64,000 nucleotides of DNA, taken from positions 7,504,804 through 7,568,803 of the forward strand of contig NC_066553.1 of the NCBI RefSeq assembly GCF_024679095.1, in the 5' to 3' direction. The notes beneath the pieces were generated by a model that was not told the origin of the DNA, made no database searches, and was given only the letters and a program-made list of their open reading frames with translations. Below, piece by piece: positions 11,640-27,170 of this stretch. This DNA is from Eriocheir sinensis (taxonomy: Eukaryota; Arthropoda; Malacostraca; Decapoda; Varunidae). Position numbers and translations under genes: made by a program. Each line of letters starts with the position of its first letter. The first letter of the stretch is position 1.

Positions 11640-11728
11640 ATCATAGGAGCAGCGAGTAGCGGGCTTTTTTTATTATCGTTTCCTTTTTTGTGTGCCCTTG
11701 AGCTGTCTCCTTTGTTGTAAAAATAAAA
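11640..11728 (+). mobile_element. Tail-only copy of the jockey-like LINE 3' end
   Basis: The tail starts at AGGAGCAGCGAGTAGCGGGC and ends CTGTCTCCTTTGTTGTAAA followed by A-rich sequence. It has the same length and boundaries as the copy at 8.1 kb. Confidence 0.8.
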
Positions 11729-12151
11729 TACGTAATGATAAATGAGTATGCTGGAACAAAACAGCGAGGGGTGACGGACAATTTCTGAAAACATAATTGG
11801 ATTCAGCATGCAAATATACATTAAATAAAAACATGTATTATTTCAGTGTAATTTAAGCATTTCAAATATACATCGATGCCAGACAGAACATCCGGTTTAT
11901 GTGCGCGAGAAGAGAGAGAACTCAACCACCAATGAAACACAAAAATAAAATAAAAATATGAAAGAGAACACACAATGACGCTCAACGGTGAAGGAAAGCC
12001 GAGGGACGCCGAGTCGGAGAGTCGGAAAAGCGGCGAAGGCGACAACTCCCTGTAACAAAGGTGCGAGACGGAATGATAAATGAGCGGGTGATGCGGCGTA
12101 GCGAAACCATGAAGCAAGAGAAACACGACATGACGCAGGATAGGCAGGAAA

Positions 12152-12368
12152 ACTATGGGTCGTATTATAAGACATTTCGACATTTGACAAGGATTTCGTA
12201 GGAGTTGTGAGCATTTCTAGGGGTAGTTTTATGACCCTGGTGGTAGTGTGACCCTTCCTCTGTACCGTGAGCCTGAAGAAACACTCATTAGAATCCGACT
12301 GACCCTCTCTTTGACCTTTAGAAATAGTTGATGTGAGAAGCGAGTCTTATAATACCAGCCTATATGTC
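12152..12368. mobile_element. Family-P terminal-inverted repeat, copy 3 (best ends)
   Basis: The left end GTCGTATTATAAGACATTTC and right end GAAGCGAGTCTTATAATACC are inverted copies. The interior contains CTAGGGGTAGTTTTATGACC and TTTGACCTTTAGAAATAGTT. There is no coding capacity. Confidence 0.75.
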
Positions 12369-12399
12369 GTCACCTTCGTAAGCAAACCGCCTAAGTCAA

Positions 12400-13140
12400 T
12401 ATTTTCTACTTTACAGGAAATTGGAAAAGAACTGTCATTATCTCATTTGGCTTAAGATTTAGGCAGAAATGAAAAGGCCAATTCTAGGACACTCAAACCC
12501 TGAATGACGAAGGCAGCTATACAAAAATGGACGTCACTTGTTAAAAAATTGATGTAGACAAAAACCTGGATATCGCTGAAAAATGACTTAGGCGATTATT
12601 TTAGGAGGGTGACGATACGCTGAGTAAGAGAAAGAGCAAGGACGAGAAACCAGATATACACGAAGAAGAAATTAAATCTTGAAGGAAAAGAAACAAGACT
12701 TGAAACAGGTAAGAGAGAGGGACGAAGTGTATCTGTTGAGGAAGATAAAGACGAAGAGAAATAGAAAACAGGAGAGAGAAAAGTGTTTGTTGAAGGAAAG
12801 AAACACGACGAGAAGCAGTAGGTGGGAGCCAAGGAGGGAGGGAGGGAGGAACTATCTGCGGAGAAACCAAAATATGAAACTAAAAGGAAGAAGAAAAAAA
12901 CACGCAGAAAAAGGTACAGATAGGATGGAGGGAGGATGTAAAGCAGAGGACAGAAGTAAAACAAACAACGAAAAAACTGTAGATGGGTTGGAGAGAGGAA
13001 GAAAGAAAGGATGACGAGAAAATTCAGGTGGCCGCGAGGAGGTAGTGTGGGCAGAGGAAAAGAAAGGAGCAGGACTGTGCGGGGGAAAGAAAATGTTCAT
13101 AGCAAGAAGGCAGGTGACGTGGGTGGCAAAGGCAGGTCAT
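12400..13140. other. Purine-rich intronic tract
   Basis: Long GA-rich sequence without clean periodicity. Open frames on either strand have biased Lys/Arg/Glu or Ser/Phe/Leu content and are rejected as genes. Confidence 0.5.
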
Positions 13141-13355
13141 CTACACACACATGAGCCCTGAGTCACGAGCTGTCCCAACACACACATACACGCACCCACG
13201 CACACACATACACACACACACACAAAAAAAAAAAAACACTGGCGCGCGTATCTCTTCCTCCTTCCCCTCCTGCTGAAGGCACATCATGATCCTTGCGGGT
13301 AAGTTTCGTGTATTTTGAGAATAATTAAATACAAGCATGACAGACAAAACAAACA

Positions 13356-13357
<2 letters not shown>

Positions 13358-13430
<73 letters not shown>
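13358..13430. repeat. (AC)n array
   Basis: About 70 bases. Shorter AC-rich sequence also lies at 13140-13225. Confidence 0.95.
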
Positions 13431-14025
13431 TCCCCGCCACCCCCCACCCACCTACCCCCACCACACACAACACAAACGAACAAACACACGCACACAGGGT
13501 CGTCAGCCTCAATATGCATGACCCTCGTGTATATATTCCTGACCTGCTTTTTATAAGGTTCCGTGCACACCAAATTTCCCTGTTTTTTTGTTTGTTTTTT
13601 TGTCTCATTCGCGTGGCATTCACTACCTAACATGAGGTTAATAAGCTCAGACCCACACGCCACGCCGGTGAAGATAGTGTGAAATAACAACAACAAAAGA
13701 AGATTCAGTCGCTCTAATAAATCTGACTTGTGGGAATGAATAACGAGGCCACGGTGGAATGAGGCTCGACTGCATTTTACCGCGTGGGAGAAAAGAAAAA
13801 AAGAGAACAAAGGCGGCGCGTCTTCCTCTGCCCGGGAGTGACGTAATTACCTGAAGGAGGGAGGGAGGGAGGGAGGGGGAGGAGCAGCAGCCAAGGCTCA
13901 GCTGGACGAGAAGGAAACTCTCTGAGAAAAGAGGAAAAAGGCACTCCTCCCCAACGTGTCTGTTTGTCTTCTTCCCAATTTTTCCTTTGTCTCTCTCCCC
14001 TACCAACTCCACATTTCTTTCTTTT

Positions 14026-14396
<371 letters not shown>

Positions 14397-14447
<51 letters not shown>

Positions 14448-14484
14448 ACGTATCAAAGCAAGAGTGTGTGTGTGTGTGTGTGTA
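14397..14484. repeat. (CA)n and (GT)n arrays
   Basis: About 50 bases of CA at the 3' end of the SINE, then a short GT array after 18 bases. Confidence 0.9.
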
Positions 14485-15277
14485 TAAAATATATTTGTTT
14501 ATCTATTTATTTATTTATGTATTTATTCACGTCGTTGCTGCGGTTCACAAAGAACGTAATACTTCCCACGGGCCCCGAAAGGACCAGGCCGGCCAGCCTT
14601 TCTTCCCGCCACACTGTGCTCCTCGGCCGCCGGCCTCCGCGAACTTTCCCACCTGGACACATTTAAAGGCGACGCAGGTCCCGAACAGTTGTACTTGTTT
14701 TCGCAAAATACTCTGCCACAACACTCGGAAAACCACTTGGGTTGTTTCCACTAATACTATTTATGTCGTACTCCCCGCTATCTGAGGACAAAAGATGTTG
14801 ACAAATTTCCATAAGATGAAAAATCTCTTTTCATATGACAACACTCAGAGCAGGCTAAAGTCACATGAGTTTTTTATGTATAAAAAATTATTACAAGGAG
14901 CTAGCGTGGACGAGCAAAAAGGAAATGTCTGAAGTATTGCTTTATGAAAAATCCGAAAGTGTGCAGTCTTAACATAACCCAACTGAGGGCAGGAAAATTC
15001 CCGGGCGTGAGGCGAGAAGGTTCAGGAACTATAAGTGGGAGTCAGGGCGTGACGGGACGGCAGAATCTGAAGCAAAGCTGTCAAGAAAAGTTTTTGACGG
15101 AGCTCTGAGGGCGCGGAAGTAGGTAACTTTTCACTGAGAGCCGAATTTTTACTTAAAAATCTAACGAGTGATGAAGTAACGTGAGAAAACATCAATTAGC
15201 AAAGGAACCAAAACAATGTAACCCATAAAAATATGAATAATATTCATATCATTCATATCGATATTTTTACTCCTCTC

Positions 15278-15477
<200 letters not shown>

Positions 15478-15597
15478 AAATTATTATATATAGTTCTACA
15501 TCTATCTATTTGTACGCTCATTTATATAAACGTTCAGTATCTACTCGCTGAAATTCGGATTTTCTCTTAAAGACAAATCGTTCGTTATTCTTGGCAT

Positions 15598-15629
<32 letters not shown>

Positions 15630-15978
15630 GCCTATTGCGCCGGTAGGCTTCTTCCGGTGGATCCTGATGGTCGGTCCAAGGCTTCTTTCCGGTAGGTCCT
15701 GATGGTCGGCCCAGCCCGTTCTGGCGCAGGCGAGTGTTTATAGTGGCGCCATCTTGCATTGGCTCATGCTGCCCTCCCAGAGCTCATCTTTGATCCTAGA
15801 ATCTAGAGTCCGGGTTGATAGGTGGTCTTCTGGACAGCATGTGGGTAGTTTTAAGCCACTCGGCGGCGGCTGAAAAATCCCAGCTTGGTGGCACCGGGCG
15901 GGGATTGAACTCGCGTCCTCCTGAACACGAGGCCGTTACTTTGACGACTCAGCCACTCAGCGACTCAGCATAAAGTGC
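15598..15978 (-). mobile_element. Full-length tRNA-headed SINE with poly(A), minus strand
   Basis: On the minus strand the tRNA-like head is GAGTCGCTGAGTGGCTGAGT ... GCGAGTTCAATCCCCGC. A roughly 280-base body follows, containing CGCCAGAACGGGCTGGGCCG and CCGGCGCAATAGGC, then a (A)23-type tail. The same body occurs at 62406-62745. Confidence 0.85.
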
Positions 15979-16019
15979 ATTGCCACGGCGTCATCCCATG
16001 CTTACACGCCGGTATGGAG

Positions 16020-16540
16020 AACTATAAAAAACATTTTTTACATGCTTTCTCAGTCGCGCTAGACATATCGAAAGCACTCGTTAGAGTCTGGCACAACTCT
16101 TCGCTTTCCAAACAGCCCTCTTCCGGTCTCTATCCTTCTCTCTGCTCCTTTATCTACAGTTTCCTTTCCGGCCCTTCCATCTCTGCCGTGGTAGACGGTC
16201 ACTGTTCTTCCCTAAACCTATCAACAGTGGTGTTCCACAAGGCTCTGTCCTCTCACCCACTCTCTTCCTGTTATTCATCAATGATCTTCTTTCCATAACA
16301 AATTGTCCTATCCACTCATACGCTGACGACTCCACTCTGCATTATTCAACTTCTTTCAACAGAAGATCGTCTCAACAGGAATTACAAAACTCCAGACTGG
16401 TGGCTGTAGAACGCTTAACCTCAGACCTTGCTATCATTTCCGATTGGGGTAAAAGGAACCTTGTGTCCTTCAATGTCTCAAAACTCAATTTCTCCACCTA
16501 TGAACTCGACACAATCTTCCAAACTCCTATCCCCAAATTC
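16020..16540 (+). mobile_element. Jockey-like LINE copy A, 5' part (reverse transcriptase)
   Basis: The plus strand contains VALDISKALVRVWHNSSLSK, then HSYADDSTLHYSTSFNRR and LAIISDWGKRNLVSFN. These are the DxSKAFDRVWH motif, the YADD catalytic box and the W-KRN..SFN motif of jockey-clade reverse transcriptases. A frameshift near 16,210 and several substitutions (for example AFD to ALV) make it inactive. The copy is cut at about 16,540 by another LINE in the opposite orientation and resumes at about 17,550. Confidence 0.85.
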
Positions 16541-17549
16541 AAATTCAAATATTTATTAGAACAGGTTGGGGGAAGTTACAGAGAGAGAGGGGGGGGGGGG
16601 GGCGTACATACAAGGTAAATATAAAGATATAAAGATACATATCTATACACAGCCTAGTACATACAAGGAGGAAATGCTAGGGAAAAAACAGAGGTAAAGG
16701 AGGAGGTAGAAGGTTGCCGAGCGGGAACGGCATTGCTATTTTTTGTATATAGTTTTGGAAGTTGAGGGTAGGAGGTAACATATAGCAAAATAAATGGGAG
16801 ATGAGACTACAATGGCTTACCACCCTGACATGCATACATAAACTTATACGTGGGTTACATTCATTTGTGGTGATTTACAGAAAAATAATACAAGAAGTTG
16901 TTAAAATTAGCAGGATACATGTACACGATAAACTTAGCTAAGGAGGATAATATCATGCAGGAGGATATGGGGACATAATAGGGTTTACAGGAGACATATT
17001 ATATAAGGGAGTGACGAGAAAAAAAAATACGAACACAAGGGAAAATACACTGATACGGGGAAGAGACATGAGAGGCGTCGGCGTTGAGGCGGGCGAGATA
17101 TATATTGGAGGGTTGGTGAGGAGTGCGATGTGGTGAGTAAAGGATTAATACATCATATACTGGCAAGGGGCGGTGGCGTGCGGACGTACGAGAAAGCGTA
17201 TACGTGAGCTTGGGATGTTAATGTGTGCATGTGAGGAAGGGAGCGTGAGCATTTCAGCTAAATCTCGGGGCAGGATCATGGTTTGCCTCCAAGGCGAGGA
17301 GACTCCGCGGAAACCACGAATGACTCCTGCCCGGGGTTTCTCTGTGGAGGTCCCGAAGGGCCTGGAACTGCTCCCAGCCCTCCGCCTCCATCCGGGTCCA
17401 TATATTTACTGCCATCCGATGGAGCAGGATGTTTAGGGGAGGAATGCCAGCCAACTCGTGGAGGTAACGCGTGGTCCTGAAATTATCCCACCTTACGCTG
17501 AGGGCAAAGCGTAGTGCCGCGTTCTGCACCTTCTGGAGCCGACCTGTCA
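16541..17549 (-). mobile_element. Jockey-clade LINE B nested inside copy A, 5' truncated
   Basis: The minus strand has an open C-terminal frame (17562-17254) containing RLQKVQNAALRFALSVRWDN, then YLHELAGIPPLNILLHRMAV and LRDLHRETPGRSHSWF. This is a jockey-type ORF2 C-terminus. About 700 bases of 3' untranslated region follow, ending on the minus strand in TAAATATTTGAATTTGAATT, an A/T-rich repeat tail in place of poly(A). Both ends meet copy A sequence, so this element inserted into it. It is 5' truncated at the last ~100 codons. Confidence 0.8.
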
Positions 17550-18568
<1,019 letters not shown>

Positions 18569-18569
18569 T

Positions 18570-19266
18570 GTAGCAAGAGATGTCATACTGCCTCAAAGAT
18601 GTGAAGGGTCAATGTTCGGGTAACATTTGATACGTCACGCGAGGGCGGGGAGCGAGGGCCAAAGAGGGATCAGGGGTGCCGGTGAAGGGTTGGGCTGTTT
18701 GCTGAAGGATGTCCAGGAAACAAAAAAGAGTGAAGGGGAAGGAGCAGCGTCGGAAAGGGTGAGAAAGGAAAAGAGTCAGAAAGGATGAGTGGAGTACCGG
18801 TAAGAATGAGAGGTAAACATGTCAGAAGCGTGAGAGGGAGCTGCAAGGAAAAAAAGGATAAGACCAAGGGTCAGGAAACGTGAGAAGAAACTGTTCTAGG
18901 GAGGAAGAGAAGGAAAGGTCGGATGGGTGAGGAAAACGCATTTAAAAGAATAAAGAAATGTCGGATATATGAAAACAATACATCAAATTGATTAAAAAAA
19001 TACGACTAAATTGATCAAGAAAAGTTGCAAAACATATATCGTATTAATGACTTTCTGAAAACTTTAATCAACAACATAATATATACTGAAACACTCAAAT
19101 GACGATGTGTTTTAACAAAGACGAGAGGGAAATCGTGGATGCGACGGACGGCTTGGCTGACTCAGAAATTGAGGAAGTACAACAAAAGGAAGGTTATGCT
19201 CCAGTTTATCAGTGAGAGAGATGGAAGTGAGTAAATACTGAAATGGAAAGCATAGGAATGAGATGG

Positions 19267-19267
<1 letters not shown>
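18570..19267. other. Unassigned intronic sequence
   Basis: GA-rich first half (18,660-18,900), AT-rich second half. No feature is supported. Confidence 0.4.
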
Positions 19268-19362
<95 letters not shown>

Positions 19363-19368
19363 TTGTGG

Positions 19369-19405
<37 letters not shown>
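19268..19405. repeat. (AT)n and (GT)n at the 5' end of the RTE LINE
   Basis: About 90 bases of AT, a short spacer, then about 37 bases of GT. Confidence 0.95.
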
Positions 19406-19408
<3 letters not shown>

Positions 19409-19409
19409 A

Positions 19410-21573
<2,164 letters not shown>

Positions 21574-21640
<67 letters not shown>

Positions 21641-21795
21641 CGTGCGTGGGTGCGTGCGTGCGTGCGTGCGTGCGTGCGTGTGTGTGTGTGTGTTTGACGT
21701 AGCTTTTTAAGCTTAGGGACTATAGCATGGGTGACCTGCACGCACGCACGCACGCACGCACGCACGCTCTCTCTCTCTCTCTCTCTCTCTCTCTT
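21574..21795. repeat. (GT)n(GTGC)n ... (CGCA)n(CT)n inverted set
   Basis: (TG)n with (CGTG)n on the left and (CGCA)n on the right are inverted across about 60 bases of unique sequence, followed by (CT)n. Confidence 0.9.
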
Positions 21796-22175
21796 CACAC
21801 TTTCTCCATAATGGTCAACCGAAACTAGTTATGTGAGTCCGTCCCTAGTCATTTTTTTTGTTGTTTATGTTGAGCGTCCCTAATGAATATTCATGAACAA
21901 AATAATGTTTCGCATAAAATGTGCATCTAAAAACTAAGGTTGTTTACTTTCAGCCTCTCGCCAAAAAATACTAGGTTTTGTTTTATAAATATGTGTTTTG
22001 TTGTGTCTGGTAATATAAAATGCAGAAGCCTCTATTACGGCGCGGAAATGAATGTAAGCATATTAAACCAAAGCTTGTGTTGGTTGTTTTGTGCCCTTCA
22101 CATATATTTTATCGCCTGCGTTTTTTTCCTTCCAATACCAAAAAAAAAAAAAAAAAAAGCGTATATATATATATA

Positions 22176-23070
22176 TATATCTTCTCTCACTAAATCAGCT
22201 TCCTCGAGGCTGAGCGTTCTGTATCGTCTCCGCTTAACCTTAGACCTTACTATCATTTACGATTCGGGTAAAAGGAACCCTTCAATGCCTCAAAAAATCA
22301 TTTTCTCCACCTATCAACTCGACACAATCTTCCAAACACCTATCCCCTATTCTTCGACAACACTCGGCTGTCACCATCTTCAACACTAAACATCCTCGGT
22401 CTATCCTTAACTCAAAATCTCAACTGGAAACTTCACATCTCCTCTCTCTCTAAATCAGCTTCTTCGAGGTTGGGCGTTCTGTATCGTCTCCGCCAGTTCT
22501 TCTCCCCCGCGCAGTTGCTATCCATATACAGGGGCCTTGTCCGCCCTCTTATTGAGTATGCATCTCCAGTGTAGGGGGGCTCCACTCACACAGCTCTTCT
22601 GGACAGAGTGGAGTCTAAGGCTCTTCGTCTCATCAGCTCTCCTCCTTCTGCTGATAGTTTTCTACCTCTTAAATTCCGTTGCGATGTTGCCTCTCTTTCT
22701 ATCTTCAATCACTATTTTCACGCTCACTGCTCTTTTGAACTTGCTAACTGCATGCCTCCCCCCTTCCCGCGGCCCCGCTGCACACGACTTTCTACTCATG
22801 CTCATCCCTATACTGTCCAAACCCCTTATGCAAGAGTTAACCAGCATCTTCACTCTTTCATCCCTCATGCTGGTAAACTTTGGAACAATCTTCCTTCATC
22901 AGTACTTCCTCCTGCCTACGACTTGAACTCTTTCAAGTCTCCTCCCGAAATTGACCCCTCATTGGGCCACCTATTTGGATTCTTTTTAGGAGCAGTGAGT
23001 AGCGGGCTTTTTTATTATTGCTTTTTTTTGTGTGCCCTTGAGCTGTCTCCTTTGTTGTAAAAAAAATAAA
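22176..23070 (+). mobile_element. Jockey-like LINE copy B, 5' truncated and rearranged
   Basis: This copy opens in the middle of SSLTKSASSRLSVLYRLRL and jumps back to the LTIIYDSGKRNPSMPQ segment exactly as copy A does. It then continues through VRPLIEYASP, VESKALRLISSPPSADSFLP and LHSFIPHAGKLWNNLP to the shared 3' tail ending in TTGTTGTAAAAAAAATAAA. The short (AT)n at 22163-22180 marks its left end. Frames are interrupted, so it is inactive. It shares its rearrangement junction with copy A. Confidence 0.85.
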
Positions 23071-24060
23071 CTGTGTACCACAAGGCTTAAAATACCTTAC
23101 CCATAGACAGGGCTGCCACATCTACCTTTCTCTTAGGCCTCCCGCAACGAGTACCCCCACCGCACCCCCGCCGGTGAAGTGACGCCGCAGTACCGCATCC
23201 CCCTCTCCCCCCAAGCAAGTGAGGTGTGCACCTTTGAAGTAAGCCAATCTTGAATAAGGGTGAATTCTGACATACGGTGAAAAGGGAGCATTGAGAAAAA
23301 AATGGTTGAGAATCCCTGCTTAAACACCTGCATGACACATTATGTTCCATGGTCAGCATCGAGTGACTTAACGTGTGGGCAGTGCTACGTAAGTGACTGC
23401 TCACCTTGGCAAAATTATTTACAGAACGGAATTTCAGCGCACGCCGTGTTTATTTATTTATCAATTGTCAACATGAACTGAATAAAGAATAGCAGCAAAA
23501 AACTTGTTGTTCGTCACAAAATTCAGCCCGGGACGCACATAGATATGTATGTACAAAATAGAAAACTAAAAAAATATATTGGTACAGTTTGAAAATGGTA
23601 GATTCAGCGTAGTTCGGAAAAGTGCTAACGAATTTTCGGCGCGCAATGCATACAGAGCTGAAGCAAAGTAACGAGAGGAAAAGAACACTTAAAAAGAAAA
23701 TTGTAACATCCATTGTTTTTACTTCGCTCTTGTCCAGAAAAATCTTCCGCGTCCAATATCCAATTAAGCAACGAAATGTACTGTTGCTTCCTGCCGAGGA
23801 GAGAAACAACTTTACGAAACGCGTGAGTCAATAAGCACACCTCTTTATGCGAAGCTCAAAAGTTGATTTTCTGTTGCGATAAAAATAACGAAAAACTGAA
23901 AACACTGATGCCTGTGCGCCTCACGTATGATAATGTTGCGGGAATCAGGGTTTTGTGGCGTGAACACTAAACATGCACTGCGAAAAATGGAATGTTTGCA
24001 TAACTAACAAATGCTTCTGATAGTATTCAGCGCTAACCCCATAAGTAATAAAACTGTGAT
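23071..24060. other. Unassigned intronic sequence
   Basis: No repeat family or exon was recognised between LINE copy B and the (TTTA)n array. Confidence 0.4.
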
Positions 24061-24066
24061 AATCTT

Positions 24067-24068
24067 TT

Positions 24069-24099
<31 letters not shown>

Positions 24100-24103
24100 T
24101 TAT
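24067..24103. repeat. (TTTA)n array
   Basis: Nine tetranucleotide units, followed by a GT-rich tract. Confidence 0.9.
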
Positions 24104-24689
24104 TATTTTTTTGTGTGTGTGCGTGTGCGGGCGAGTTTGTGAGCGAGTGTGTGCGTGTGCGTGTGGGGGGGATGTTCAAGGGGCTCGTGCGTGTTTGTCT
24201 GTGTTGGTAACCGGCTGTCTCTCTGCTCGTTCACTTGTCTGTCTGTCTGTCTGCCTGCCTGGTTGCCTGTCCAAGGAAAGGCCCGGGACTCCAGGGGGAA
24301 ACGCTGTAGCTCGCCCACGACCTTAGATTTCGATATTTTTGCGAGTTATGTACCGGGAAAGGTAACCGCCAATAGTAATGAAAGTCTTGGACACGATAAA
24401 ATCCATTCCGAGACGCTGCGGGGTTACTGGGGAGAGGAAAAGCAAACATTTGAATTCCAATCTGTTTTGTCCATTCGGAGCGATGCTAAATGATGAGGAA
24501 TTGCCCGCTTTACAAATACATCTGCGGTGACGTCAGTTGCAGAACACATGTTTAGATAATACCATTGATCATTAGATTCTCGATACAAGTTCTCTTCAAG
24601 AAGAGGTCGTCGTACACTTCATGGACTTTGCTTTCAGGGTGTTTTTTTTCTGTACGTCTCTTGTAAAAACGCATTATATTTAGCATTAA

Positions 24690-25262
24690 CTCTGAACAAT
24701 TACGTGGCTTGGGTTCATAAAGTTTTAAATACACGCAATATCTTCACTCTGAACAATTACGTGGCTTGGGTTCATAAAGTTTTAAATACACGCAATATCT
24801 TCACTCTGAACAATTACGTGGCTTGGGTTCATAAAGTTTTCTATACACGCAAAATCTTCACTCTGAACAATTACGTGGCTTGGGTTCATAAAGTTTTCAA
24901 TACACGCAAAATCTTCACTCTGAACAATTACGTGGCTTGGGTTCATAAAGTTTTCAATACACGCAAAATCTTCACTCTGAACAATTACGTGGCTTGGGTT
25001 CATAAAGTTTTCAATACACGCAATATCCTCACTCTGAACAATTACGTGGCTTGGGTTCATAAAGTTTTAAATACACGCAATATCTTCACTCTGAACAATT
25101 ACGTGGCTTGGGTTCATAAAGTTTTCTATACACGCAATATCTTCACTCTGAACAATTACGTGGCTTGGGTTCATAAAGTTTTCTATACACGCAAAATCTT
25201 CACTCTGAACAATTACGTGGCTTGGGTTCATAAAATTTTCTATACACGCAATATCTTCACTA
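24690..25262. repeat. Minisatellite, 57-bp unit, about 10 copies
   Basis: The unit is AACAATTACGTGGCTTGGGT TCATAAAGTTTTAAATACAC GCAATATCTTCACTCTG, with A/T and TTTTA/TTTTC variants. The 57-bp length is a multiple of 3, so it is open as a 19-residue repeat on both strands. Confidence 0.95.
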
Positions 25263-26342
25263 TCAGGAAAAAAAATCAGATTAGATGCAATATCATGGAT
25301 TTTAAGAATAACAATAGGTATTTATGTTTGTTTACGCGTTTGTCTTAGAAACTGGTCAAGCAGCAAGAGGTATTTGTCTCTTATCTTCACTTTGCTGACT
25401 CATAATATAATATGTGATGTTCAAATTGATTTGCTTCAGTGCTCTTTATAGCGTAAAATCAAGACACTGAAGGAGCGAGTCATAGAAACAGTTTTTTTGT
25501 GGAGGATGAACCGGAATAATATCTACTAAAAATACAGCTCTAGCAATTTTACCTACTCCATTGCCATGATTGATGAATTAAAGCAACTTATGTCTTGTAT
25601 AAAATCAGAGCTTTCATGAATACACGGCTGGCAAGGCGCGCTATTCCTGTGCGATATGTACCTTAACTTCAGCAATCTCCAAATTTTTTCACCAAGAGTT
25701 CTTACCATGAAGCAACTCCATTGTGCATTTTCAGGATTTTATTGTGTGAGTCCAACGCCACGAAAAAAGTATGAATCGCCTCCGGCTCCTCGTGCTCTCA
25801 GTTGCTTTTTCAGCTTGAGTTTGACAAAGTTTCAGAATCTCAAACCATCTCAGAATCTTGAGAGACTTTGATACAAAATTCAACGAATTGCCAGTGACGG
25901 GCGAGCAAAGAAAGGGTGGAGACAAAGGCAAGGCGTTCGTATACCATAATAGCGTGTCGAAGAACTGTTTGGGAGAGAAGACTAAACTATTGTTGTAGAG
26001 CATTTGGTTAGCTGAGTAATTTCCATAAGAAAAGGAAATTTACAACACTTTTCACTCCCGATAATACTAGTGATCCCATGAGACAGACAGTCCTTCATTA
26101 CGCAAAGACAAACACACCTATGGAGGAGCCTTTTTGTAACGATTCTCAGGAGCCAGGCGAAGTAATGTTGGTAAAAAAAAAAAATCTACATATCTTATAT
26201 ACTACATACATATCTACACAAAAGGCTACATTCACTACTTGTCGCTGACTTAATTGGATATCAACACACGAGAATAGAAACCCGAGCTGCAGACACAGGG
26301 GTTATGATCATAGGAGACAAGTGTGAGGCAGGCGGCACTTAC
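25263..26342. other. Unassigned intronic sequence left of the 26.4-kb exon
   Basis: AT-rich, with no recognised element. The donor GTAAGT of the exon opens this intron at 26342. Confidence 0.4.
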
Positions 26343-26462
26343 CGTGGGAGTGTGCCCGCGTGGTGAGGCGTAGCAGCGGGTCGGCCAAGGTGTTCTCGGC
26401 CACCTCCACCACGTAGTGCGGGTGCTCGAACTCCACCGGCCCGCCCGCCACCAGCTTGGTTA
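26343..26462 (-). CDS. Cadherin gene exon: start of a cadherin repeat
   Basis: The 120-nt exon is bounded by TTGCAG on the acceptor side and G|GTAAGT on the donor side. Read in the phase set by the 51.4-kb exon it gives 39 residues. These include FEHPHYVVEVAENTLADPLL, the classic opening of an extracellular cadherin repeat (aromatic, P-x-Y, then V-x-E-N, the first calcium-binding Glu). It ends in phase 1 (CAC G), matching the next exon. Third positions are strongly GC-rich, unlike the AT-rich flanks, as expected for a host exon in a repeat-rich intron. Cadherin repeats bind calcium between successive domains and mediate cell-cell adhesion outside the cell. The repeat assignment is secure; the exact gene is less so. 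Confidence 0.88.
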
Positions 26463-26567
26463 CTGCAACACAGACACCCGCACGTCAACACCACGGAGGA
26501 ATAATAGGAGAAACACACGCAGACACGCACACACACACGAAAACACATACATAACCATACATATATA

Positions 26568-26573
<6 letters not shown>

Positions 26574-26660
<87 letters not shown>
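26574..26660. repeat. (CT)n(CA)n 110 bases from a cadherin exon
   Basis: Compound array immediately upstream (minus strand) of the acceptor region of the 26.4-kb exon. Confidence 0.95.
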
Positions 26661-26664
<4 letters not shown>

Positions 26665-26934
26665 ACAACAGCCAACAGGAAAACAATAATAACCAAAAAA
26701 ATAAAAACAATTATAATAATCCGACTTCTACCTTTTGTACCCCTGATTTGATTATATTTATCACCTTTGAATACTAGTCAGCATTACGTACTAAATCTCA
26801 TTAAGTGAGTGTTCGTAGAAAGAGAAGGTGCAGTGCAGGTGTTCTCAGGGAAGTCTGTTTTCCTTTTCCTTGTAATTTTCTCGAGCGATCATTTTGTGTT
26901 TCAAGCACACTAAAGAGAACATACAGACCGATGT

Positions 26935-27035
26935 TAATGATGAAAATGCATATAAAAATAATGATAATGATGATGATAATAATAAAAATAACGATTACAG
27001 TAATAACAATAACAATAACGACGACGACGACGATT

Positions 27036-27072
<37 letters not shown>

Positions 27073-27170
27073 CGATGATGATGATGAGGAGGAGCAGGAG
27101 GAGGATAATAATAATAATAGTAATAACAAAAATAATGATAATATTGATAATGATAATAATTTTTGATATA
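26935..27170. repeat. Imperfect AAT/GAT trinucleotide tract
   Basis: Interrupted ATG/GAT and AAT triplets. Asp/Asn-rich and Met/Ile-rich frames across it are by-products. Confidence 0.9.

Noticed and set aside
24067..24103. Telomere-like repeat
   Set aside because: It is (TTTA)n, not the arthropod (TTAGG)n; no telomeric array exists in the window.
24704..25348. 214-codon frame of 19-residue repeats
   Set aside because: Explained by a 57-bp tandem unit that is open on both strands; ends in unrelated AT-rich sequence.
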